Positions 1 through 12,399 of a stretch of 64,000 nucleotides of DNA are shown here, in pieces (position 1 is the stretch's first letter; every line of letters starts with the position of its first letter). Origin of the DNA: Lycium barbarum (lineage: Eukaryota; Streptophyta; Magnoliopsida; Solanales; Solanaceae). The notes below the pieces were generated by a model. The model saw only the letters and a list, made by a program, of their open reading frames with translations. It had not been told where the DNA came from and ran no database searches. The translations under genes and the position numbers were made by a program. Where the stretch lies: the NCBI RefSeq assembly GCF_019175385.1, contig NC_083347.1, positions 122,148,124 to 122,212,123 on the forward strand. Direction: 5' to 3'.

Positions 1-3000
1 TGGAATTTTCCCTGATAAGAAATTATGGCCCAAGTCTCTGAAAGGCAAGAAGAAGAGAAAATAATTATGAACTCCAGACAGTAGATACTAATAACTCTAT
101 TTTGGAATAGAAAGGACAATATAAAATGCAGCTTTAGACTTACAAATTTTCCAAAGATGGGAGAGAACCCAATTCTGGAGGAATTATTTGGTCGAAGAAG
201 TTTTTGCACAGATCTCTGTAGTGGCAACTACGGTTAGATTTTAATGATTAAATACAATTCCAATATAGAAGTTTGAGTGAATTAAAGCTGCAATTTTAAA
301 ATGCCGGATCCATGTTAACTCTGCATTAGTTGACATGTAAAAGTGCAGCAGAACTGCAGACAATTGTCTGACATCTAGCCGGGTTGAGTCTTAAAGCTGA
401 TACAAAAAGGTATGTCAATGACTTACATGCTTTTTAAAGACTTCATCTCGCCAAAGAAAGGTGGAATGGGTCCTTCCAATGAGTTATCACAGAGGGAACT
501 GTCAGATAAAACATCATAACCATCACAGTAATTCAAGAAAAAAAAATTATTTACTTAGCTTCATCTGTATCAATGGTGATGAAAGACTTTAAAAACAGAT
601 AAATAAGTTTCTAATGGCCACAGGAAAATATTTAGAATATAATGAAAGAATTACAGTGAAAGTCATGAAGCTACTCACAGATTCACCAGATTCTTCAGAT
701 TTTTGAACGGTTCAGGAATTGATCCACGTAAATTGTTTCCATTCAAATAACTGTGATCAACCAAAATAGAGAGAGTTAGAGAAGAGAGACAGATTTTTCA
801 ATTTAGTTTTAAAGAGATAAGAGATCCATAAATGATATTACATTATGGAATCTTGGATATGATGGAGTTTAGTCTTAGACTTTATAATATATTGAGATCC
901 TTTTAGACTTTGATTACCTCTTATTTAATGGTTAGTACTAATATACCAGGACAGGGTGGAACGCGTGGCCCTGGAGATAAGATCGCTTTTTATATGAGTA
1001 CTTAAGACATTAACTTTTTAGCCATGAGCTCCCCTGCTATTATTCAATTAAGGATGCAAAACACAAAATCAGCATAGAGTGCTGATTTCTTGTTTATTTG
1101 CTTTTGATCATAGAATGTATAAATCTAGTGCATTTGATATGCAACAAGGTGATTAGCATCTTTAAGAACATTGCACCAATTTTTGTAATGCTTTCCTACT
1201 TATGTATATTTCTTGGGGCATGAATTCCACCTTTTCCACGGTGTTAGTGATAAAAAATCTCCTGCCTCAAAATATACAGGCCTACAGGCCATAGTATTGT
1301 CAGAGGAAAATGAGATCTTATAATATTCAATTCATAATTATCCGTCATTCTCTTTTCTATAATATTGATTACATTCAAGTACAAAATGCAACAGGAATCT
1401 GAAAAATGGAATGATACTTAAATGCAATGTCTTCAAGTATGATTATGATCTCTAAATAGCTTAATACCTCTGAAATGGCATTTAAACTGAAAAGCACAAT
1501 ACAAATTATAATACATTGTTTAGGTATCCTTACAGGGATTCTAAATACTGAAGGTCACCAATCTCCTTGGGGATCTTACCTTCTAATCGTCTATTGGAGA
1601 AATCACTGCAATTCATTATGTTGCAAAAACATCAATCAGAAGTCTCGAAGTTGCATAGTTAAAAACTAAAGTGACAAATTGAGACCACAACTATAATGAA
1701 CATAAAACAAGGATGACCTGCACATATTTGGCATGAATAGTACTAATTTAAAATGTCTCTTGAGCTGCTTTATACTTTAGTGGTGACATTGTGCAGATGT
1801 TGCTACTATTATAGTGAAATTATTCTAAATCATTTTTGGTCGAGTAGGCAAAGATGAATATTCCTGCTTCATGGAAAATCTTGCAGTACAAACAAGACTT
1901 TATTAATCAAAATATATAGAAATGTAAAGAGACGTAATTTTAGAGGAATGACGGCTGGAAAGAAGAAATCAAAACAAATTTGTAATTTGGAGAAATACAT
2001 CCATATCTGTAGTTATATGCTGTTGGCACTAGGAAAAAAAAAATGATTCAGATTGCATCATGACTAAACCAGATTTAGCTTTAGCAATATAGTTTTTGCA
2101 GCTATGTCCATGCAAAGTGGGAAACTTAAAAAATCGATCTGTACAAACATAAAGACAGTTTAAAACAAACCTCTAACCCTCCAACGTCATGAATCTGGCA
2201 TACCATTCAAAATTTCTAGTAATATGAATCAATCACACGGGTAAACTTTTCCTTTATCAGCATAAGAACTTCATAGAATCCTCACTCCGAGATATTTGTG
2301 ATCCTTTGTGAAAAATGATTGATCAGATAGAATAAGTTGGTAAAAGCACTCGACCAACACAAATGCACTAAATTCAGTGCATTCGTTCTCAGCACAGAAA
2401 CAATGTTACTTACTGCCTCTTTTCCAATTTATGTGATACCGTTTGACTTGACACAAAGTTTGAGAAAGAAAGGAAGACTTTTGAAATTTATAGTCTAAAA
2501 TAAAGCTCAGACATTTGTGTGGCTATAAATCATTTCATTAAGGGTAAAAGGGAAATTTTAAAGTTAAGTTATTTTCTGATTGTAGAAACGCGACATTTTT
2601 TTTGGGACAGACTAAAAAAGAAAATAAAAGAAGGATAGCCCGGTGCACAAAGCATCCAGCGTTAGCAGGATCTGGGGAAGAGCCGCACCCAAGGGGTGTG
2701 ATGTAGACAGCCTACACCGTGCCACATAAATTGGGACGGAGGGAGCAATTTCATACTCTCCATTATCTCTATGTTTGTCCTCAGACAAAGGAAAACAAAA
2801 TGCTAAAAAATATTACCTAGGTGTTACTATGTATGATCCTAAAGTCAGATTAAAAAGATGAACTTTTACAAGAACAAAAAAAGATTAACTACCATTTTTA
2901 GATTCTAGGGGGACGGACGGTATAGTGAGTTCAGAAAAGGTAGGAAATGGATACATAAATGTTAGGCTACTTGAAACAATAAAGAACTTCATCCTATTTA

Positions 3001-4284
3001 AACGATAACCACAAAGAAATTAGAAACGATAACCACAAAAAAAGAAACGATAACCATAAGCATATATTGCTCCCCGTGAACAAATCAACCAAACCCCAAA
3101 AAACTGACAGCATAATGGTTCACTAATTCTATCTGTGCAAATTACAATTACAAAAATAGATGAATTTTATTCAATCAATGTCTCCAGATCATGCTATCAA
3201 AGGACTGGTAATATTTCCAAATAACGTATCATTCAGCAAATCAGTTAACAAGAAGAGCATTTCAGAAAAATACCAAAAAAAAAAAAAAAAAAAAAAAAAA
3301 CAACAACAATAGTAAATATCTTGGATTAGAAGGGATACATTTGTACCACTCGACATCTTTTATGCTTCTCAGGATAACAATTGCAGGTAACGGCATTTGT
3401 AAATCCAATGTAACAATTTGGGCGTAATATTTTGCTAGAAGAACACCCAAGCAGAGCTTTGATGGCATCCTCTGGCATCCACATGCAGAAAATTGCATCA
3501 GCAAGGAAAAAAACGTTAAAATGGATAACATGTGACGTCATGAATATTTTGATAAAAACTATATGCATACCTGAAGAATACACCAGGTGGTTTTTTGATA
3601 TGGGATTTTAGACAAATAATCAAAGTGAGCATGATCGTTTGTAAACTTTTAGAGTTAAATAGAAGAATGTAACAGCAAATAACAACCTCAAATAAGAGCT
3701 CCATGTTAGTTTAACAAATGTTGTGATCTCAAATGGATGGTCCAACTTGTATTGACCTCTGCATGGACACATTTCCTATATAAGGGCCTAATTACTCATT
3801 TGTCTTTCCATCCTTCTGACTCCTCTTCTTCCTCCACTTCTTTTATTATTCCAACTATTTACATTTTACAATTTAATACACAAATTGGTGTATTATTTTG
3901 TACCGACTATAACGTGGAATAATAATGCATGAATTAAACCCCAAAAGACTAAGCTATGCTTTATCTTTCCTCAAACACACTTATCTGGTGAAAATGATAG
4001 CTAACATAAAGCAAATATCACTTTCTGAAACTATAAAGATAATATATTTGAGGGAACTCAAGCAATAGCCGTTAACTTAAGAATAGCATGAATACTAACA
4101 CATTTGCATTCTTACCGTCTTCTTCGGCAAGAGGAGGTATTGTCGTTAAACTTGTGTCGTACCACGTTGTTGTACAGATTTTGCTAAGAGGACCTCGCGC
4201 AGCCTGTTCCACAGTTCTCTCACAAAGGACCAAAAGCAGCAAAAGAGAAACGGAAACCCTGTAAACATACATGAACATTGCCAT
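1..4284 (-). CDS. LRR receptor-like protein (probable receptor kinase), 5' part, split gene
   Basis: Six exons join in one open frame: 4116-4284, 3339-3471, 1534-1605, 679-750, 427-498 and 1-37 (cut by the window edge). Exon 1 starts with an ATG and a hydrophobic signal peptide (about residues 1-28, a run of five Leu), then a short Cys-containing stretch. Exon 2 holds the cysteine-rich cap, with FTNAVTCNC followed by a second Cys pair, which resembles the N-terminal cap of the LRR-VIII/RFK1-like receptor kinases. Three following exons are exactly 72 bp, one 24-residue LRR each (for example LEGKIPKEIGDL, LRGSIPEPFKNL, LEGPIPPFFGEM), all spliced in phase 2 with GT/AG sites; the edge exon begins another (LGHNFLSGKIP). 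One LRR per 72-bp exon is typical of plant LRR receptor kinases. The transmembrane and kinase parts would lie beyond position 1, so kinase activity is inferred. No stop or frameshift was seen. Intron 2 (1606-3338) holds a MITE, a SINE and an A/T run. Confidence 0.75.
2413..2745. mobile_element. Stowaway-type MITE in LRR gene intron
   Basis: The ends match: the left end reads CTGCCTCTTTTCCAATTTATG and the right end is the complement of a CTCCCTCCGTCCCAATTTATG-type terminus. The left flank is TA; the right flank is CA, probably a decayed TA duplication. The interior (ACTTGACACAAAGTTT and later ATTTGTGTGGCTATAAATCA) is characteristic of solanaceous Stowaway elements. It is interrupted near its right end by a SINE at about 2632-2720. 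Confidence 0.7.
2632..2720 (-). mobile_element. SolS/TS-type SINE, 5'-truncated
   Basis: On the minus strand this reads the 3' body of a solanaceous tRNA-derived SINE, with the landmarks GTAGGCTGTCTACATCACAC and TGCTTTGTGCACCGGGC. The tRNA-like head is missing. It sits inside the right part of the Stowaway MITE, so it is the younger insertion. Confidence 0.65.
3275..3300. repeat. A(26) homopolymer followed by CAA repeats
   Basis: A run of 26 A on the plus strand, then three CAA units. It lies in intron 2 of the LRR gene, 39 bp downstream (in gene orientation) of the exon 2 donor, where it appears as a T tract. It could be the tail of an older retroposon. Confidence 0.8.
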
Positions 4285-4468
4285 ATTAGCTCAAAAGAAA
4301 ATGCTTTAATCCTTCTTTAGCTTTAACCATACGATTTCTCAAATATGTGCCCATACCTTTATAATAGCATCCTTTCTTCAAGTTTAAACAGTAATATTGA
4401 TTGCGACAGAAGCGAATCCAGGATTTTAAGTTTATAACTTCCTACAACAACCTCATGCTGATATATAA
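4285..4468. other. Upstream leader/promoter region of the LRR gene
   Basis: This stretch separates the ATG at 4284 from the Harbinger element. I see no convincing TATA box at a defensible distance. A remnant of a hAT-type MITE end (GCGAATCCAGGATTTTAAG, about 4412-4430) lies here; its continuation may be at 6181-6240 on the far side of the Harbinger element. Confidence 0.3.
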
Positions 4469-4663
4469 GGGGTCGTTTGGTAGGATATATTAAAGAAAAT
4501 AATACTGGTATTAGCTTTAGTATTATTTAATCCCTTGTTTAGCAGTGTTTTGTTGTTTGGTAGTATTTTTAACCTATGTATAACTAATACTAGACAGCGT
4601 ATGCCCCTGTGCACTTTGAATTATAGTGTATCTATGCGTATGTAATTGTGTTTGGGTAGTGAT

Positions 4664-4727
4664 AATATATATATATATATATATATTTTTTATATTGCTA
4701 ATAAACATACATAAGTTTGCACTTTTT

Positions 4728-4790
<63 letters not shown>
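4664..4790. repeat. Compound AT / AC / AT microsatellite
   Basis: An (AT)n run around 4664-4685, an (AC)16 run at 4731-4762 and an (AT)13 run at 4763-4788. Short open frames reading through it are repeat artefacts. Confidence 0.9.
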
Positions 4791-4796
<6 letters not shown>

Positions 4797-5881
4797 TATG
4801 TTCAAAACACGATTAATATAACATTGTAGTTTGTGTTCTGTATCCAAAACTTTATTATATTAGGGTTTGCTATGAATACGAAGTTTGCAAAAATTTAGCA
4901 ATACTTTTTAAAAGAGAAGACTTGTTTAAAAGAAAAACTATTTTCCTTTCTTTGAGATAAAACAATAGCAATATTTAAGCATCAGTTGATACTTTGAATT
5001 TTAATTCGATTAATTTAAAGGTGTAAAATATTCTATTGTTAATGTATGTAGATTGGACCTAAACAATACTTATTATTTTTTTATCAAATTTTGATTTTGA
5101 TAATTCTAATTCTAATTATTAAATTAATTTTACATGTTTAAAATGAAACAAAGAAGAAATTTGATTTTCTATTTAAACGAAGAACTAGTATTTTTTAATT
5201 TTTGGTAAATATTCTTGGTTTAGCTCATTTTACTTGTCATGTTGTCTTTTACACGATTTTTTTAAGGAAACGTCAATTAGAATTATAATTTGACTAATTT
5301 ACCTTATTAATTATTTGATCTCCATTTAATATTATTTTTTATTTTACGACATTAATCTCTTTTCACATTTATTAGAGTAAGGAAAAAAATGAAAAAGTAA
5401 TTAAATTCTATCTTATTTTAAAATATAAATAAATAAATATAATAAATAAATGACATGGCGGAATAGCAAATACAATAGTTAAATATCTAGATTAGATCTC
5501 AGGCTAATATAAGAAAAGAAAAGAAATTGTACGGTTTGGCTCCTTTTGAAGAAAAATAATAATATGGGGTCCATGTTTTTGCTGTACAATAATTTTATTT
5601 GCTTCCACTAATGAGTTGATACGTATGTGGCAATGAATCCACCATTATTGACTTAATGAGAATACTTTGGGAATTACATGAATATTGTTTGATTTTTTAA
5701 TATAGGATGCACGTTTTTTTTTTAACATGAGTTTGGAGATGGTGGGATCCACTTTTTATTTTTATTTTTAATATTGCTTGATGTTTTTAGTATGGGGCCC
5801 ACCTTATTTATTTATTTTTTAATATTGCTTGATGAATTTAGTATGGGACCCACCCTTTTTTTTTAAAGAGTGAATGACGAC

Positions 5882-5906
5882 GAAGCATGGGTTTTACCCA
5901 TGCTTC
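5882..5906. repeat. Perfect 11-bp hairpin
   Basis: GAAGCATGGGT, loop TTT, ACCCATGCTTC. It lies inside the Harbinger element. Such hairpins occur near Helitron 3' ends, but no CTRR terminus follows at the usual distance, so I leave it unassigned. Confidence 0.7.
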
Positions 5907-6269
5907 TATACGGTAGTAATATCCAATACTAAGTACTATTCTTATACATAAGAAACAATCACAGTAACAATACCAGTACTATTCCTATTCTAATACATAC
6001 TACTCCTATTCTAATACACCCTATTCATTTAATATAACAAACCAAACAGTCGCATAAAACATAATGTCCGCATAACTAATCTCTTTTTGTTTTTGCTAAC
6101 AACATAACTAATCTCAGCATTACTAATGCACCATATTCAGTACTCTTCTTATACACCCTATCAAACGACCCCTAATAATAATTAGTGGATTTCTTAATAT
6201 AAATACAGGATCTAAGCAAAAGTTACTGAATTCGCGTGAACGCACAAACAACATTGTGGATCCTTCCCT

Positions 6270-6414
6270 GGTGTGTGGAACAATTCTTTCTTCACTTTTT
6301 CTTGGTTTTTCCACCTTTTTCTTGTCACTTTCCTTCTTGAAATTTCTACTTTATAATGGTGTGTGGAACAATTCTTTCTTGTCACTTTCCTTCTTGAAAT
6401 TTCTACTTTATAAA
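6270..6414. repeat. Local tandem duplication
   Basis: Two copies of a unit that runs from GTGTGTGGAACAATTCTTTC to AAATTTCTACTTTATAA, at 6270-6357 and 6358-6414. The second copy lacks about 30 bp. No gene recognised. Confidence 0.75.
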
Positions 6415-6533
6415 GCTGAAACTTCCAATAATGTTTCACAGAGACCTTGACTAGTTTCTATCTCATGTACCCACTTCAATTTCCTTTTCAAGAATCAGTT
6501 CACTACCACAAATCCACTACCAAAAAGGCATAC

Positions 6534-6662
6534 AACAACAACAACATACCCAGTATAATCCCACTATGTGGGGTCTGGGGAGGGTAGAGTGTACGCAGAC
6601 CTAACCCTCACCTTGAAAGGTAGGGCGGCTGTTTCCGAAAGACCCTCGGCTCAAGAGAGGAG
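6534..6662 (-). mobile_element. Au-type SINE
   Basis: On the minus strand it ends with the Au SINE 3' region (AGGTTAGGTCTGCGTACACT, then a TACCCTCCCCAGACCCCACA-like stretch) and a (TTG)n tail, seen here as ACAACAACAACAACATACCC. The 5' head is missing or diverged. Confidence 0.75.
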
Positions 6663-9600
6663 AAAAAGGCATATCCTACGTAAAATTAAAGCAACTGGTG
6701 ATTTGCATTCGATGAAATTACTGAAAGAAACCTCAATAAACAAAGACCATAGCAACAGAAATGGAATATTACCTTCTTCTTTTTTCTCAATAAACAAAGA
6801 CCATGGCAATGGATGTGAAAAATTTCACCTTTGGCTAAAATTAATGGAAAATTATAGTCAAATACTATTCGGTCATCTAGTTTACACAATATGTACACAG
6901 TGTGTAAGTAGTGTATATAATATACTAAATATACATACACTATACATACCTATACATATATCATACATATAATATACATACCTATACAACCAAAGTGTAT
7001 AGGCAATGTATACGTCGGTCATTTGATAAACTAGATAGCCAAGGGGTACATTAAGGTAAGTTTTCCTAAAATTAAAGCACTAATATTAATAAAGTGAGCA
7101 ACTCCGGATTTGCATGCAAAGTGTTTGATGAAATGCCAAAGACAAAATTCAATAAACAAAGACCACAGCAATGGATTGTGGAAAAATTTCACCTTTTGCT
7201 GAAAAAGACATGTAAAGTCTGCTACTAGTCTCAAACAGCAGTCATTTCCAAAAATAAATTTTTCTACATATATGATGGCACTAACAATCTTCTTTTGAGA
7301 AAATTTATCCATTTACATTAGGACCCACAATAGTACATCTTCGTCCTTTTTTTTTTTTTTTTTTAAAATTAGAGATAAGGATTTAAACTTTTTCGCCAGT
7401 TAAAATTAAAGATAAGAATTTAAAAAAAACAAATATAAACTATTACTTTTTCGCCAGTTAAAATTAAAGATAAGAATTTAAAAAAACACATATAAATTAT
7501 TATTTTTTTCGCCAGTTTTACATTCCAACTATCAATTTTTTTATTTTTTTTTATTACCTAAACTATCATTTTTCTCGTTGTTTCCACTTCTGGGCCCTTC
7601 CAGCACAGCTTTTCTTTTCCATAAAGTAGCTCCAATAATGTTCCACAGAGACCTCGACTAGTTTCTATCTCATGTAACCACTTCAATTTCCTTTTCAGAA
7701 AATCAGTTCACTACCACAAATCCACTACCAAAAAGGCATATCCTACGTAAAATTAAAGCAACTCGTGATTTGTGTGGAAGGTGTTCGATGAAATTACTGA
7801 ACGAAACCTCAATAAACAAAGACCATAGCAACAGAAAAGGAATATTACCTTCTTCTTCTTTTTTTCTCAATAAACAAAGACCATGGCAATGGATTGTGAT
7901 AAAAATTTCACCTTTGGCCAAAATTAATGGAAAATTATGGCCAAATACCAGTCGGCCATCTAGTTTACACAATATGTACACAGTGTATGTGTAGTGTATA
8001 GAATATACTAAATATAATACATATACTATACATACCTATACATATAAAGTGAGCGACTCCTAATTTGCATGCAAGGTGTTTAATGAAATGCCTAATACAA
8101 AACTCAATAAATAAAGACCACCAGCAATGGATTGTGAAAAATTTCACCTTCGGCTAAAATTAATGGGAAATTACAGTCAAATTTATACCATTCGGTCATC
8201 TAGTTTACACAATATGTACACAGTGAATAGGTAGTGCATAGAGTATACTAAATATACATGTACTATACATACCTATACATATAATATACATACCTATGCA
8301 GTACCTATACAGCTAAAGTGTACAGGCAGTATATACTTTGACCATGTTTGGTAAACTAAATGACCGAAGGGTGCATTTAGGTAAGTTTCCCTAAAATTAA
8401 AATTAATAAAGTGAGCAACTCCTGATTTACATGCAAAGTGTTTGATGAATGCCTAAGACAAAACTCAATAAACAAAGACCACAGCAATGGATTGTGGAAA
8501 AATTTCACCTTTTGCTGAAAAAGATATGTAAAGTCTACCACTAGTCTCAACAGCAGTCAGTTTCAAAAATAAATTTTTCTACATATGATGGCACTAACAA
8601 TCTTTTTGAGAAAATGTATCCATTTACATTAGGACCCACAATAGTCATCTCCTCCTTTTTGCTTTTTTTTTTTAAAAAAATTAGAGATAAGGATTTAAAA
8701 AAATACACATGAATTATTATTTTTTCGCTCATTAAAATTAAAGATAAGTATTTAAAAAAATACACATGAACTATTATTTTTTTGCCAATTTTACAGTTCA
8801 ACTATCATTTTTTTTTTTTACTACCTAAACTATCACTATCGATATATTTAAGCATACCTAGTTGAGTAGATGGTGATAGTTCAGGTAGGAAATATTGATG
8901 TGTGCTTTAATACATACCTAAATTCAAAATGTATTTTAATACACAAATGGTGATAGTTCAGGTAGGAAAAAAAATTGATAGCACCTCGATATGTATTAAA
9001 ACACACCTCGATATTTTTTGAACTATCACCGTCTACTCAATTAGATGTTTTAATAGATAGATGATGATAGTTCAAGCAGTAAACAGAACAATTGATTGTT
9101 GTGATGTGAAACCATTAACGTTATAAATTATTGAAGAAGGCGAACGACAAGAAAACTAGTTCTAGGAATTTACTTGAACTAGAGATCAAGAATATGACAC
9201 CTGCCATGGTTAACAATTTAGTAATCCCTGCGATCTACTTTGTTTGACACTATTTTCTTATTAGTTCGTTTTAAAGAACAACACGTTTCTATATTTTTGA
9301 AATGAGAAAATTTTATCACTATGCAAATGTTATGGCATCGTTTCTATCTCATGTAACCACTTCAATTCCCTTTCCAGGGAATCAGTTCACTGCCACAAAT
9401 TCCACATTTCCACTACCAAAAAGGCATATTCTATGTAAAATTAAAGCAACTCGTGATTTGCATGGAAAGTGTTCGATGAAATGACTGAAAGAAACCTCAA
9501 TAAACAAAGACCATAGCAACAGAATGGGGATATTACCTTCTTTATTTTATTCTCAATAAACAAAGACCATGGCAATGGATTGTGATAAATATTTCATCTT

Positions 9601-9859
9601 TAACTGAAATTAAAGCACTATTGATACTAATAAAGTAAGCAACTACTGTTCTGCATGGAAGGTGTCTGATGAAATGACCGAAAGAAAACTCAATAAAAAA
9701 ATACCATAGCAACAGAACAGGAATATTACCTTTGAGTTAATGGTCAACTATCACTTTTTTTTTTTTTGTGAGTTTCACATTCAATTATTAGTGATTTTTT
9801 TATCAGAAAAGGGCTAAAATTAATTTCCTATTATTTTTGCTGGAAAAAAAAAATTCGGG

Positions 9860-10070
9860 TCGTTTTGAGTTATTTTAGTGGGTAAAAAATTATTTGAGGG
9901 TAAAATAATTTTGAAGGGCTGAGATGATGCCACGTGGCAGCCGTTAGACATAAGGGTATAATTGACCCCATAGTATAACTGTAAGGGTATAATTGGCCCT
10001 AAAGTATAACGAAGGGTATGAATGAACTATTTTTCAAAGTTCAGGGGTAATTTTGACCCTTTTCCGTTTT
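9860..10070. repeat. Dispersed repeat, probable MITE or LTR fragment
   Basis: The stretch with GATGCCACGTGGCAGCCGTT followed by two copies of AAGGGTATAATTG(G/A)CCC and ending TTTGACCCTTTTCC looks like a common solanaceous repeat. I could not define its ends. Confidence 0.35.
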
Positions 10071-11013
10071 TTTTTTTACCTGAACTATCATATATTAAAA
10101 CACAACTCGAATCTAACTAGGTCAACTATTAGCTGTTCTTTTTTCCTACCTGAATTATCACGATGTAATAAAACACAACTCAAATCTAACTAGGTCAATT
10201 ATAAGTTGTTACCTTTTCATACCTTAACTATCAACTAGCTGTATTTTAATATATAAATGGTGATAGTTCAGGTAGAAAAAATGAGCAATTGATAATTGGA
10301 TATGAAAATCGTCAAAACAGTGATAGTTCAGACGTTTTTATGACCATTGTGTCTACTTTTATTCTCAATAAACAAAGACCCTGCCAATAGATTATGAAAA
10401 AATTCTAGCTTTTGCTGAAAAAGACATGTAAAGTCTACTACTAGTCTCAGTCGGAGTCATTTTAAAAAATAAAATTTTCTACACGTGATTGCACTAATTA
10501 TCTTCTTTTGAGAAAATTTACCCATTTTAAACATTAGGACACAAAATAGTACTTCTCCCTCCCCCCTTTTTTTTTAAAGAAAAAAATTAGAGATAATGGT
10601 CAAAGTATCACTTTTTTCCGAGTTATTTACATAAACTATTACTAACTATTTTTCAAAAAATGCACCTCGAAACTGATTAAACCAAGTGTTTGAACACAAT
10701 CGCTAAAAGGCGCGTGACAGCTTAATTTGCCCATAAAATTTCGTCCACCTGACAACGAACTCATTAATTTCGAGGTGTGTTTCGATAAATAGTTAGTGAT
10801 AGTTCAGGTGGAAAACACAAAGACCTGAATTTAGAAAACTCGCAAAAAAATGATACTTCATGTTTGTTTTTTACCGTTGTTGTTTCTTTTCGTAATAAGA
10901 ATGTTTTTATAGTTTTGCAAAAGTTATGGCCTCGTTTCTATCTCAGCAATTCCCTTTTCAGAGAATCAGTTCGCTACCACGAATCCATTACAAAAAGAGT
11001 ATATTATGTAAAA

Positions 11014-11631
11014 GGCTGAATACATATGTGGCTCCTTAAACTTGTCTAATTTTTATATTTAGACACTCGAATTAAAAGATTTACCTATTGAACTCCTAAA
11101 GTCAAACTATACTGTGCCTATTAGGCACACTATGCTGACATGGCACAGCATGTGTAGTACACTCTCCTTTCAGAGAGTGGAAGACCCCAATCTACTTTCT
11201 TTCTTTTGATAATTATTTCACTTCTGTCTCCTTCAACCGCCACCTCCAAAAAGAAAAATATTTTTCCCTTAAAGTGTTTTTGTACAAGTTCTGCTAGAAA
11301 TTACAATGAAAACTGTATAAAAAAATCTGAAATAGAATACACGAAGTTGACTGCAATGGAGTAGTTGTTTAATAAACAACGGGGTGATTACAATGGCATG
11401 GTATTCACAGGTGGTAGTGGCCGTTTTGTGGAGGTGGAAGAAAAGGGTGTTCTCTTTTTCTACTTATTTGTTACATTAGCAGCATTTGAACCTCAAGCAT
11501 AAAGCTTGCTGCAAAAATTGTGTTCAAAGACACAATATAGTTTGAGTTCGGGTGTTCAATAAGAAAACCTTTTATTTTAAGTGTTTAAAAGAAAAAAATG
11601 ACAAGTTTAAGGAGCTACTATGCATTCAGCC
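11014..11631. mobile_element. Mutator-like MITE with 9-bp target duplication
   Basis: Terminal inverted repeats of about 31 bp: GGCTGAATACATATGTGGCT at the left and the complement of GGCTGAATGCATAGTAGCTC at the right. Exact 9-bp duplications TATGTAAAA flank it (11005-11013 and 11632-11640). The uninterrupted site is visible in paralogous copies of the local repeat (around 7745 and 9430, CTACGTAAAA/CTATGTAAAA followed by TTAAAGCAACTC), which confirms the insertion. No transposase frame. 618 bp. Confidence 0.85.
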
Positions 11632-12120
11632 TATGTAAAATTAAAGTAACTCATAATTTGTGTGGAAGGTGTTTGATAAAATGACTGAGACAGAATTCAA
11701 TAAACAAAGACCATAGCCACAGAACGGGGATGTTACTTTCTTTTTCTCAATAAACAAAGACCACGGCAATGGGCTGTGACATAATTTCAGCCAACACTAA
11801 TACTGATACTATCACCATCTATGTATTAAAAACAGCATAGCTGAGTAGACGATGGCAGTTCAAGTAGAAAAAAGAACAACTGATAATTGGTCTAGTCAGC
11901 TTCGAGATGTATTTTAATAAATAGATAGTGATAGTTCAGGTCAGAACAAGGAATAGCTATAAGGTGAATTTTAATACATAGATGTGATAGTTCATGTCAA
12001 AAAAAAAAATCGGATAATTGGCCTAGTCAGCTTCGAGGTTTGTTTAGTCTTTCTTTATTTCTTAAACTCCGTGTCAAATCAAACTAAGACACTTAAATTA
12101 GAACAGAGGGAGTAGTATAA

Positions 12121-12225
12121 AAAGGGCAGTCCGGTCACTAAACTCCTGCTATGCATGGATCCGAAGAACGCTGCACCACAAGGGTCTATTGTATGCATAT
12201 TACTCTTCTGCAGAATGCAACATTT
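12121..12225 (-). mobile_element. SolS-type SINE, truncated
   Basis: On the minus strand this matches the SINE body seen more completely at 50214-50403 (AATAGACCCTTGTGGT and the GCATAGCAGGAGTTTAGTG region). The tRNA head is lost. A Stowaway-like terminus (ACAGAGGGAGTAGTA) lies just left, at about 12100-12116. Confidence 0.6.
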
Positions 12226-12399
12226 TCAAAAAATAAAATGACCTGTATATCAGCATATGATTACATAAATAATCTTTTTTTGAGAAATTCGAATGTTCTC
12301 CATATGATTGCACTAACAATCTTCTTTTGTGAAAATTTACCTGTTTACATTAGGATCCGCAATAATACTTCTCCTATCCTTTTTGCTTTTTTAAATTGT

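Larger units (their letters stand above)
4469..6172. mobile_element. PIF/Harbinger (Tourist-like) non-autonomous element, 1.7 kb
   Basis: Terminal inverted repeats GGGGTCGTTTGGTAGG (4469) and the complement of GGGGTCGTTTGATAGG (ending 6172), flanked by TAA on both sides (4466-4468 and 6173-6175). The 3-bp TAA/TTA duplication is diagnostic of PIF/Harbinger. No transposase frame is present. The middle is very AT-rich and carries microsatellites and an 11-bp perfect hairpin. A shorter relative of the outer part occurs at 50130-50213 plus 50404-50448. Confidence 0.75.

Noticed and set aside
4626..4829. 67-residue open frame
   Set aside because: It is made of translated AC and AT microsatellites.
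5882..5906. Helitron 3' end
   Set aside because: The hairpin is perfect, but no CTRR end follows and no matching 5' TC end was found.
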